DNA from: Echinicola shivajiensis
GTDB lineage: Bacteria; Bacteroidota; Bacteroidia; Cytophagales; Cyclobacteriaceae
DNA length: 64,000 nucleotides
Assembly (NCBI RefSeq): GCF_018642165.1
Contig: NZ_JAHHZM010000007.1
Location: forward strand, 124,001 to 188,000
Direction of reading: 5' to 3'
The translations under genes were made by a program, and so were the position numbers. Positions 9,406-17,861 of this stretch are shown here, piece after piece. The notes below the pieces were generated by a model. It did not search any database and was not told where the DNA came from. It worked only from the letters and a program-made list of their open reading frames with translations. Position 1 is the stretch's first letter, and each line of letters begins with the position of its first letter.

Positions 9406-11109
9406 ATGAATACTACATATAAAACATCAAACTGGAGCAGGTGGACAGGATTTCTCGTTTCAATGCTGTTCTTGGGATTGATCAGCTGTGATTTTGAACC
9501 GCCATCCAATATCAATATCACTGATGATACCAATATCAGTGGCTATTTGAGACAAAACCCAGATGATTATTCCAGTCTTTCCAGGGTTTTGGAGATCTCC
9601 AATACAGAAGGTTACCTTGGCGCTTATGGAACATATACTTTCTTTGCGCCTAATAATAAAGCCTTAGACAGTTATTTTAGTGATAATGGTTTGAGCCTGG
9701 AAGGATTGAGTGAAGAGGAGGCCAAAGATATCGTCAGGTATCACCTACTTACAGATACCATATCAACAGCTAATTTTACTGACGGAAAACTACCTATCCC
9801 TACAGAATATGGTAAATACCTCGTAACAGGAGCAGAATATGTGGATGGCCAAACCTCTATACGGGTAAACCGTCAGGCCAATATTTTACAGAGTAATATC
9901 AAATTGGGGAACGGTGTCATGCATGCCATTGACAATGTATTGTCTCCCCCAACCAAGACTGCAGCCGTATGGATTGAAGATAAACAAGAATACTCTATTT
10001 TCTCAGAAGCATTAAAGTCCACAGGTTGGTATGATGTCTTGAATAGTGAAGAAGATGGTGTCTGGTATACAGTGATGGCCGAGTCTGATGAGACTTTTGC
10101 AGCAGCTGGATTTGACAGTTATGCTGCATTGGAGGACCGCTATTCTCATTTGGGAGATCCCAGCAATCCAACAGATACTTTGAACTTGTTTATGGCCTAT
10201 CATATCCTGCCAAACATTAAGTACATTGCTGATTTGGTGACCGCTACAGCCCACCAAACCCAGGCACCGCAGGAAGTGATTACCATTAAACTAAAAGGGG
10301 AGGAAGTGCTGATCAATGAGGATGTTTTCTTCGGGGTGTTGGAGCCAGGGTCTGTACTCATTCGACCTGAAAGTGATAATTCTGTTACAAATGGAGTAGT
10401 GCATAAAGTAGAAGAGCATTATGCCATTAAGCTGAGAGCACCCACTGCAGTTTATTGGGATGTGGCAGACCAACCTGAAATTAGACAGTTGACTTCATAT
10501 TTTAGAATTCCAGGAGCACCTAATTATACATTCAAATTAGGAGAACTATCAGGAATGTCATGGGGAGGAAATTATGTAGACTATATGGTCAATTATATTC
10601 CACCTAGCTTGAATGAAATTTATTATAACCATGGTGATTTCATGAAAATTGAGATTCAAGGAAATCGTCTTACTTCAGTTGAATTCACTACGCCAGTTTT
10701 GGTGAAGGGTAGATATAAAGTTTGGGTTTGTCATTATGGTGACAAGTGGAATAATGGTGCAGAGCTCAAAATGACTTTTAATGGTGAAGATATACCAGGG
10801 GCGAGACTCTTAGATACACGTATCAAGGCTCCATCAGGAATGAATGAAGATGAGTTGGAATCAAGAGGATGGAAAGAGTATCTGACAGCAGGTTCCAATG
10901 GCGGTAGAATCATGGGTCGATTCATCGGTACCATTGATGTACAGACTACCGGTGAGCATAACCTTCGATTTGACAGAATTACTGGTATCGGACGTAGTAA
11001 TGGCGGGCTTTGGTTGGATATGATCCATTTTATCCCAGAGGGCGATAACCAGATTTATCCAAAATTTGCACTTGATGGATCACTGGTGTATGAAGAAGAT
11101 GAAGACTAA
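9406..11109 (+). CDS. FAS1-domain lipoprotein with a C-terminal beta domain
   Basis: 567 aa. Lipoprotein signal with lipobox LISC. Two FAS1 modules are visible: YTFFAPNNKALDSYF with VMHAIDNVLSPP, and a second with WYTVMAESDETFAAAGF ending NGVVHKVEEHYAI. From about residue 360 a different domain follows, rich in glycine and aromatic residues (YKVWVCHYGDKWNN, GRFIGTIDVQTTGEHNLRF), with a pattern like a galactose-binding or jelly-roll module. Known Bacteroidota FAS1 proteins in such loci carry similar tails, often labelled DUF5108; I recall that label but could not check it. Likely a surface glycan-binding protein by position between the two SusC/SusD pairs. Confidence 0.82.
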   Translation: MNTTYKTSNWSRWTGFLVSMLFLGLISCDFEPPSNINITDDTNISGYLRQNPDDYSSLSRVLEISNTEGYLGAYGTYTFFAPNNKALDSYFSDNGLSLEGLSEEEAKDIVRYHLLTDTISTANFTDGKLPIPTEYGKYLVTGAEYVDGQTSIRVNRQANILQSNIKLGNGVMHAIDNVLSPPTKTAAVWIEDKQEYSIFSEALKSTGWYDVLNSEEDGVWYTVMAESDETFAAAGFDSYAALEDRYSHLGDPSNPTDTLNLFMAYHILPNIKYIADLVTATAHQTQAPQEVITIKLKGEEVLINEDVFFGVLEPGSVLIRPESDNSVTNGVVHKVEEHYAIKLRAPTAVYWDVADQPEIRQLTSYFRIPGAPNYTFKLGELSGMSWGGNYVDYMVNYIPPSLNEIYYNHGDFMKIEIQGNRLTSVEFTTPVLVKGRYKVWVCHYGDKWNNGAELKMTFNGEDIPGARLLDTRIKAPSGMNEDELESRGWKEYLTAGSNGGRIMGRFIGTIDVQTTGEHNLRFDRITGIGRSNGGLWLDMIHFIPEGDNQIYPKFALDGSLVYEEDED

Positions 11110-11159
11110 CATATGCCTTCTGGAAAATCTATGTCCTATAATTTTCAAATAGCAAAAAC

Positions 11160-12518
11160 ATGATCAAAAAATATAAAAACCACCTGCTAATGATACTTTT
11201 CATTGGTCTGAGCGCTTGCTCAGATCAATGGGAAGAACATAATAATGCAGCGCAGGATTTAAACAATAATTTGGTACAGTTGATCCGCTCGGACGAGGAC
11301 CTCAGTACCTTTGCGGATCTTTTGGTGGCGTCCGGATTGGACAAACAGCTAGCCTCCGGTTCTTATACCGTCTGGGCACCGACCAATGCCGCATTAGCAG
11401 ACCTGCCATCAGGGATAAGCGGAGATAAAGAAGCCTTAAAGCTTTTTGTTGGCAATCATATTGGTTATCAAGAAAACCTAAGCTATCAAGCTGAGGAGGC
11501 ACCAATAAGGGTGAAAATGATGAATGGAAAAGTGAGCGAGCTTCGTGAAAATAGCATTATTTCAGTTGATGAATCCGCCTCATTTGAATACGCTGACCGA
11601 TTGGCGAAGAATGGTGTTCTCTATAAAGTAGATGCTTATATGACTCCCAAAAAGAATATTTGGGAAGTATTGCAGGAAGAAAGTGATAACCCGATTAGTC
11701 AGTTGGTCATGAACATGTCCGTGACTGATGAGGTAACCATGGAAACGTACAATTACTTCCGATATGATGTAGCGGACTTGAGCAACGAAGACTCTACCTA
11801 TACTTTTATCATGTTGGATGATGCTGCGTACGAAACATTCCAAATGGAAATGGAACCTTATTTTAAGGATACCTTACCAGATGAGATGTCCATGCCGCTC
11901 TCATTAGGGCTTACCAAAGATTTGGTGTTCACGACTTCTTATTATGAGAATGTGCCAGACACGATTTTATCTGTAGATAGTGTAAAGGTAGCTTTTCATC
12001 CTGAAAACGTGCTAAGGCAGATCAATGCCTCCAATGGAGTGGTTTATATTATGAACGACTTTGACTATAAGCTTTCAGATAAAATTCCAGCAATTAAAAT
12101 TGAAGGAGAATACTTTGATGCGATAAGCGGGAGTTCAGGTCCCGTAAACGTTCGCGCAAGATCTTGGGCTTCCAATGAGCGTGATCTGTTGGTTTTCAAC
12201 CACAGTACACCATCTTACCATGTGACGTATAATGTTCCGCAGGCACATTCTACAAAGTATAAGATTTATTGGCTGGCCAATAATGATAACTATTGGCCGA
12301 GAAACAACTGGCAGAGTATTGCCATAGATTCGGTCAGCAACCTTCCTTATGGGAATAAGATGGTGGAGTTCAATAACCTTGAAGAGGTGTATATAGGAGA
12401 GCATGAAGTGCAAAACTATGGTCAGCTGAAGCTGATCCTGAAGGCGGAATCTACCTCAAATAATGACTGGAACACCTTGGTTCTGGATTACCTGAAATTA
12501 GTTCCAGTATTTGAATAA
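11160..12518 (+). CDS. FAS1-domain lipoprotein, shorter paralogue
   Basis: 452 aa. Lipobox LSAC after a short signal. The first FAS1 module has LASGSYTVWAPTNAAL and GVLYKVDAYMTP; a second, weaker one spans about residues 165-310 and ends NGVVYIMNDFDYKL. The C-terminal 130 residues (KIYWLANNDNYWPRNNW, YGQLKLILKAE, NTLVLDYLKLVPV) have the same design as the tail of the preceding gene: a chain of strands that ends in an LDxxxxxP-type motif, so the two look like diverged duplicates. It precedes the second SusC by 18 bp. Confidence 0.82.
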   Translation: MIKKYKNHLLMILFIGLSACSDQWEEHNNAAQDLNNNLVQLIRSDEDLSTFADLLVASGLDKQLASGSYTVWAPTNAALADLPSGISGDKEALKLFVGNHIGYQENLSYQAEEAPIRVKMMNGKVSELRENSIISVDESASFEYADRLAKNGVLYKVDAYMTPKKNIWEVLQEESDNPISQLVMNMSVTDEVTMETYNYFRYDVADLSNEDSTYTFIMLDDAAYETFQMEMEPYFKDTLPDEMSMPLSLGLTKDLVFTTSYYENVPDTILSVDSVKVAFHPENVLRQINASNGVVYIMNDFDYKLSDKIPAIKIEGEYFDAISGSSGPVNVRARSWASNERDLLVFNHSTPSYHVTYNVPQAHSTKYKIYWLANNDNYWPRNNWQSIAIDSVSNLPYGNKMVEFNNLEEVYIGEHEVQNYGQLKLILKAESTSNNDWNTLVLDYLKLVPVFE

Positions 12519-12536
12519 ACCCAAAATCAGAAATCG

Positions 12537-15500
12537 ATGAAGCTAAAAAATATATACAAGATATGCACAGCAGTGCTAGCCATTCAGTTGGGTTTTGCTA
12601 GTAGCATGATGGCTCAAGAAGTAGAGGAGGTCAAGGTACTGCCCAACAGCGAATCAATATACCTGGAGGAAGTATTGACGGGTAAGATAGTTTCCAAAAG
12701 AACTGGAATAGCTTTAGAAGGCATAGGTTTGTCCTACAAAGATATTTCAGCAACTTTCTCCAATTCAAATGGGGAGTTTAAACTGCCTGTTCCAAGTTAT
12801 TCCACCACCATTGTGGTGAGTTTGGGAGATGAAATTGTTAAAGAAATCCCATTGAAGGGAAGAAGTAGCCTTGAAATAGCACTGTCAGATTTTGAGTTGG
12901 TCCAAGCGGGAAAAGGTTTGGTGCAGTTGCCTTATGACGAGAGATTGTCTCATCAGGTAACAGGAGCAGTATCTACTGTGGACCTTACCGATGCCTGGAA
13001 GGGCAAAGCCAATTCTCCTGAAACGGCTTTTCAAGGAGAAGCCGCAGGGGTCAATATGATCAGAAGATCTGGTACCCTTGGTATAGGTGCTAATACATTT
13101 ATTCGCGGTCTAGGGTCCTTGAATGCCAATGCCAAACCTTTGGTGGTGGTGGATGGAATGATCTATGACATGAATGAATATGAAGGTTCCGTGATCAATG
13201 GCTTTACATCCAATCCACTATCGTTTATTGATGTTAAAGACATTGATAAAGTGACTTATCTCAAAGACGGAGGATCAATATATGGCACGAAGGGCGCAAA
13301 TGGAGTCGTGTTGATCACTACTTCGAGGGCGAAGGATTTGACTACAAGGATTGATTTTTACACCTATGGAGGAGTCAATATTCAACCCAAGAACCTTCCG
13401 GTGATGCAAGCAGATGAATTCAGGTCCTATTTTTCTGAGATGTTACGCAGTAGCGGTCTTAGCACAAATGAGGCACTGAACCACCGCTACTTAAATGAAG
13501 TACCAGATACCTTAGGGTATTATAACTATCATAATAATACCAATTGGCAGGATCAGGTAATGCGTGCCAGTTATGATCAAAACTATTTTGTTAAAGTATC
13601 TGGTGGAGATAATATCGCCAGCTATGCATTGTCTATAGGTCATTTGAAAAGTCGTAGTGTCATAGAAGGTGAAGGGTTTTCTAGATCAAACGTAAGGTTT
13701 AACGCTGATTTTCAGGTTACGGAAAAATTCACGGCAGGAACCAATATGGCATTTTCCTATGCGGTGACGGACTTGTACCAATATGGCAGTGAAGTGAATA
13801 GTATAAGCCCTCTTTACCTTGGTTTGGCCAAGTCGCCGTTTTTGGCACCAAATATTTTCTCTGAAGATGGTATAGAATCTCCTAATTTGAGTGATTCTGA
13901 TTCATTAGGGATCAGTAACCCCCGTTCAATCATTGAAAATATGCAGGCCCAAAATAGAAGGTTTCGTTTCTTTGGTTCATTTAATGGTAAATACCAATTC
14001 AATGATCATTTTAGTCTACAGAGCTTGTTTGGCTTGACCATTGATCAAAATAGGGAGTCTTTCTTTGTTCCTGACTTAGGGGTGGAAGAAGAAAACGGTA
14101 CCAATACCATTATAAAAAATAAAATTGGTGGCCAGGTTCAAAGGTTGTTTTCTACCTATAGTGACACCAGGTTTAATTATAACAATACTTTCGGATACGC
14201 CCATAATTTTGACTTGGGTTTAGGTTTTAGATTCAATAAAAACACACTGGAAGAAGACAGAGGTTATTCCTTTAACTCAGGGACTGATGATTTCATTACT
14301 TTGGGATCTGGGGTAGTGAGCTTAAATCAAGCTTTTGGAAATAATGGAGAATGGATCTGGATGAGTTACTATGCTGATGCAAGCTATAATTACCTTAACA
14401 AATATTTTGTAGATGTAGATGTAGCGGTGGATGGTTCTTCAAGGTTTGGCCGTAAGGCACAGGATGGTATCAGTTTATTCAACCATAAGTTTGGTGTTTT
14501 CCCTTCTATTAGTGGTGCATGGTTGATTTCTTCTGAGGATTTTATGGCATCGAATCCGCTTGACCTTTTGAAGCTGCGCTTGAGTTACAGTCAAACTGGT
14601 AATGACGGAATTGGAAATTATAACCAATACCAATTGTATTCAGGCTCCAATGTCATGGCTGTACAAGGCTTGGTAAGGTCCAATATTGCCAATGATCAAA
14701 TCCAGTGGGAAACCAATTCTAAAGTAAATGCTGGTATTGACATTGCTACTGCCAACAGTACTTTGGGTTTTAGCATCGATGTATACCAAAATACCATTTC
14801 AAATATGATCACTTACCAGCCGCTTAAAACGGTAGTAGGTTTGGATTATTTCCTCTCCAACGGTGGAGAAATGGTTAACCGAGGAGTTGACCTTGGTGTC
14901 TCAGCAAAAGTGTTGGACAGAGATGTAAAACTGGATCTTGGACTTCAGATCGGAACTTATACCAATGAGGTGAAAAAGCTACCTTATGATAAGCGAATTA
15001 CTCCTGTGGCGGGTGGCCATGTTATCACCACTACCGGAGAGTCTGCAGCCATGTTTTATGGATATGAAACAGATGGAATTTACAATACGAGCGGAGAAGC
15101 TGCTTCTGCTGGCCTGAGTGCCTATACCGAAAATGGAAATTTGACTTCCTTTCAGGCTGGTGATGTGAAATTCATTGACCAAAACAATGATGGCGTGATC
15201 GACGAAAGTGACAAGACCATCATTGGCAATCCAAACCCTGATTTTTATGGAGGTTTTACAGCCCATGCTACCTATAAGCGATTTACGTTTGATGCGGCAT
15301 TCTCTTTCAGTTATGGAAATGATGTTTACAACTATGTAAGGCAGAAAATGGAAAGCATGTCAAGCTATGAAAATCAGTTCTTGAGTGTCAGAAATCGCTG
15401 GAGAGCAGAGGGACAAGATACCGATATGCCAAGACTGGCATATGGAGACCCATCTGGTAACAGCCGCTTTTCTGATCGCTGGATAGAAGATGGCTCCTAT

Positions 15501-15725
15501 CTAAGGTTGAAGACCATTAATATCAGCTATGATATTCCGGTGAATGCTTCAATTATCAAGAATGTGAATGTATATGCGGCTGGTCAAAATTTATTGACCA
15601 TTACCAACTATCTGGGCTACGATCCTGAATTCAGCTATACTAGTAGCGTATTTGGGCAAGGTGTAGATGTGGGATTAAGCCCGCAATTTGCCAGTGTATT
15701 GTTGGGACTTAAAATCGGATTGTAA
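12537..15725 (+). CDS. SusC/RagA-type TonB-dependent outer-membrane transporter 2
   Basis: 1062 aa. Signal peptide (ends near SSMMAQ), then a regulatory-like domain with LTGKIVSKRTGIALEGIGL (about residues 48-125), plug with ETAFQGEAAGVNMIRRSGTL, NTFIRGLGSLNANAK and PLVVVDGMIYD, and a barrel. The regulatory domain is more diverged than in transporter 1. Two SusC/SusD pairs in one locus suggest that two size or side-chain classes of oligosaccharide are imported; this is inference. SusD starts two bases after the stop. Confidence 0.94.
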   Translation: MKLKNIYKICTAVLAIQLGFASSMMAQEVEEVKVLPNSESIYLEEVLTGKIVSKRTGIALEGIGLSYKDISATFSNSNGEFKLPVPSYSTTIVVSLGDEIVKEIPLKGRSSLEIALSDFELVQAGKGLVQLPYDERLSHQVTGAVSTVDLTDAWKGKANSPETAFQGEAAGVNMIRRSGTLGIGANTFIRGLGSLNANAKPLVVVDGMIYDMNEYEGSVINGFTSNPLSFIDVKDIDKVTYLKDGGSIYGTKGANGVVLITTSRAKDLTTRIDFYTYGGVNIQPKNLPVMQADEFRSYFSEMLRSSGLSTNEALNHRYLNEVPDTLGYYNYHNNTNWQDQVMRASYDQNYFVKVSGGDNIASYALSIGHLKSRSVIEGEGFSRSNVRFNADFQVTEKFTAGTNMAFSYAVTDLYQYGSEVNSISPLYLGLAKSPFLAPNIFSEDGIESPNLSDSDSLGISNPRSIIENMQAQNRRFRFFGSFNGKYQFNDHFSLQSLFGLTIDQNRESFFVPDLGVEEENGTNTIIKNKIGGQVQRLFSTYSDTRFNYNNTFGYAHNFDLGLGFRFNKNTLEEDRGYSFNSGTDDFITLGSGVVSLNQAFGNNGEWIWMSYYADASYNYLNKYFVDVDVAVDGSSRFGRKAQDGISLFNHKFGVFPSISGAWLISSEDFMASNPLDLLKLRLSYSQTGNDGIGNYNQYQLYSGSNVMAVQGLVRSNIANDQIQWETNSKVNAGIDIATANSTLGFSIDVYQNTISNMITYQPLKTVVGLDYFLSNGGEMVNRGVDLGVSAKVLDRDVKLDLGLQIGTYTNEVKKLPYDKRITPVAGGHVITTTGESAAMFYGYETDGIYNTSGEAASAGLSAYTENGNLTSFQAGDVKFIDQNNDGVIDESDKTIIGNPNPDFYGGFTAHATYKRFTFDAAFSFSYGNDVYNYVRQKMESMSSYENQFLSVRNRWRAEGQDTDMPRLAYGDPSGNSRFSDRWIEDGSYLRLKTINISYDIPVNASIIKNVNVYAAGQNLLTITNYLGYDPEFSYTSSVFGQGVDVGLSPQFASVLLGLKIGL

Positions 15726-15727
15726 TC

Positions 15728-17542
15728 ATGCAAAAGTTAATAAGAATCTTAAAAGCCCAAAATATGAAAATGATGTTTGTCCCTTTCAAAAAATACCTGG
15801 CGGTGGCCTCGATAAGTGTGGGATTATTTTCTTGCTCTGATATGCTGGACGTGGAGCCAACATTGGAGTTGGATAAAGACCGGTTTTATCAAAATCAGCT
15901 AGATGCCGATGTGGCGGTAATGGGTGTATATGGCGAAATGATGAAGCTAGCCGAGCAATATGTAGTGCTGAATGAAGTCAGGGCGGACTTGATGGAGCCA
16001 ACCATGATGGCTGATGCTGACCTGGTAGATCTGAGCAATCATAGTGTAGTGGCTTCTGACAACAATAAATACGCAGATCCAAAACCATTTTATAGGGTGA
16101 TCTTAAACTGTAATGATGTCTTGGAAGGCTTGGAAAAGATGCGAGATGAAAACAGGATTACAGAGGATCAGTATAATCAGCGCTTGTCCGATGTGGCTGC
16201 GGTGAGGACCTGGGTTTATTTACAATTGGGGATCCATTTTGGAGAAGTACCTTATGTGACCAAGAGCATTGAGAGCATTGATGATGTCAATAACCCTGGG
16301 CTATATCCCAGGCTAAGCTTGATGGCATTGATTGATGAATTGGTAGAATATATGGAGTCCATGCCTTATCTGGATGCATATCCTTCCAATATTGGTTTGG
16401 TAGGAAGTTCTGCTGGCTATGACTTAAGTACTTATTTCGTCAATAAAAGAGGGCTGCTTGGAGACTTGTATTTGTGGCAGGGAAACTATACCAAAGCTGC
16501 AGAGATGTTCAGGACCATCATGGAGTCCTCTACTTCAATGGGGCCTGGGGCAGGAGCAGTATATTATGATCGGATGAGGCTTTCTTGGAGCTCCTCCAAT
16601 TATTTCAATGTGCGGTATGGAAAGGAAAACGATATCAATTCACTATACAATGACAATACCAATGGTTGGCGATCAATTTTTGGCCGTCCAGCTGGAGAGC
16701 GCTATTCCTATGATGTTTGGGTTTGGGTAATGCACTATGATAGTGATTTTGCTCCTGAGTATCCTTTTATTAGATTATTTGCCAATGAAGGTGAGGGACA
16801 ATATCAACTGAAACCTTCTCAGTCTATTCTTGACAAGTGGAACAGTCAAACCCAATGGAATAATGTGGAGTTTGATGCACGGGGAATCCTTTCTACTAAA
16901 AAATGGGATACCATGGAGCCTGAAGTGGGTAAGTTTACCTTTAATTATAATGCCCTAAGCACCCCACTTCAAAAAGAGGGGAAATGGATATTAGAAAGAG
17001 CTGCTTCAGTACATCTGAAGTTTGCGGAAGCTGCCAATAGGGATAATCTGGATGGTATTAGTAAGCTTTCCAGGGCCCTTATCAACGATGGAATAAGGGA
17101 AGCTTATACTCCAGATGACTTTTCTGGTGATGATGTTACCGATATTCAGAACACCTTAGCTTATGGTGCTCCTTATGATTTCGATGCCAGACAGGGGGAT
17201 TTTCCAACCTATAGAGGGCCTTGGTACAGACACCAAGGAATCAGAGGAAGGGCTTATTTGCCTCCGATTACCTTGCCTGGAGAAATTACTGGCATGCAAG
17301 AAGAAAAAGACTGGACAGAAGATTTGATCATCCAAGAGACGGCGCTAGAATTGGCATTTGAAGGACACAGATGGCCGCAATTGCTTAGAATTGCGATGAG
17401 AAGAAATCCATCTGTTTTAGCAAACAGGGTATATGATAAACTGTCCAAGTCCAAAAACCCAGATGCGATGGGCAGAGCAGCAGGTGTAAGAGCTAAATTA
17501 ATGAGCGGAGATTGGTTCCTTCCTTTTCATTGGGAAGAGTAA
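15728..17542 (+). CDS. SusD/RagB-type glycan-binding lipoprotein 2
   Basis: 604 aa, long for the family (usually 480-600). Lipobox LFSC then SDMLDVEP. ATG at 15764 would give a tidier signal peptide (MKMMFVPFKKYLAVASISV...). Helical core includes AVRTWVYLQLGIHFGEVPYV, GLLGDLYLWQGNYTKAAEMF, and the C-terminal LELAFEGHRWPQLLRIAMRR that matches the family's closing motif. It pairs with transporter 2. Confidence 0.93.
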   Translation: MQKLIRILKAQNMKMMFVPFKKYLAVASISVGLFSCSDMLDVEPTLELDKDRFYQNQLDADVAVMGVYGEMMKLAEQYVVLNEVRADLMEPTMMADADLVDLSNHSVVASDNNKYADPKPFYRVILNCNDVLEGLEKMRDENRITEDQYNQRLSDVAAVRTWVYLQLGIHFGEVPYVTKSIESIDDVNNPGLYPRLSLMALIDELVEYMESMPYLDAYPSNIGLVGSSAGYDLSTYFVNKRGLLGDLYLWQGNYTKAAEMFRTIMESSTSMGPGAGAVYYDRMRLSWSSSNYFNVRYGKENDINSLYNDNTNGWRSIFGRPAGERYSYDVWVWVMHYDSDFAPEYPFIRLFANEGEGQYQLKPSQSILDKWNSQTQWNNVEFDARGILSTKKWDTMEPEVGKFTFNYNALSTPLQKEGKWILERAASVHLKFAEAANRDNLDGISKLSRALINDGIREAYTPDDFSGDDVTDIQNTLAYGAPYDFDARQGDFPTYRGPWYRHQGIRGRAYLPPITLPGEITGMQEEKDWTEDLIIQETALELAFEGHRWPQLLRIAMRRNPSVLANRVYDKLSKSKNPDAMGRAAGVRAKLMSGDWFLPFHWEE

Positions 17543-17596
17543 AATAGATTGTAATTGATTTAAAACCAGTAAGATTTAGTGTGAAATGCATAAAAG

Positions 17597-17628
17597 CGTG
17601 TTTGAATAATATTTTTTATTCAAACACG
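17597..17628 (+). terminator. Hairpin between SusD and the enzyme genes
   Basis: Perfect 13-bp stem: CGTGTTTGAATAA (17597-17609) and its complement (17616-17628), with a 6-nt T-rich loop, followed by TTTGTTAG. Its position between importer genes and degradative genes suggests partial termination or mRNA 3'-end protection that keeps the SusC/SusD message at higher level. Confidence 0.6.
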
Positions 17629-17684
17629 TTTGTTAGAAATAAAGATTAGTTATATTAAGGGAAAGTTAACAATCACCCAATGTT

Positions 17685-17858
17685 ATGAAGTATCTAAGCA
17701 TGAAAAAGTCTTCTAGATTGAGCTTGAAGACCCGGTTGTTAGTTTACTTAGCTACTCTTTTAATATGTGTTTTGGCGGCGAATTTTCGCACTGAGATACA
17801 GCAGGTCACAGGAAATTCTTACAGTGAAAATGTAAAAATTTCAACCATTGAAGAATAA
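17685..17858 (+). CDS. 57-residue single-span membrane peptide
   Basis: A complete small frame, ATG to TAA, three bases upstream of the next gene's ATG. It starts MKYLSMKKSSRLSLKTR, a strongly basic segment, followed by one hydrophobic span (LLVYLATLLICVLAANF) and a polar tail ending KISTIEE. The design is either an inner-membrane peptide with N-in topology or a very short exported peptide. It lies after the hairpin at 17597-17628, so it would head the enzyme operon and could be translationally coupled to it. No family is recognised. It could also be a leader peptide whose main role is to control the next gene. Confidence 0.55.
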   Translation: MKYLSMKKSSRLSLKTRLLVYLATLLICVLAANFRTEIQQVTGNSYSENVKISTIEE

Positions 17859-17861
17859 GCT

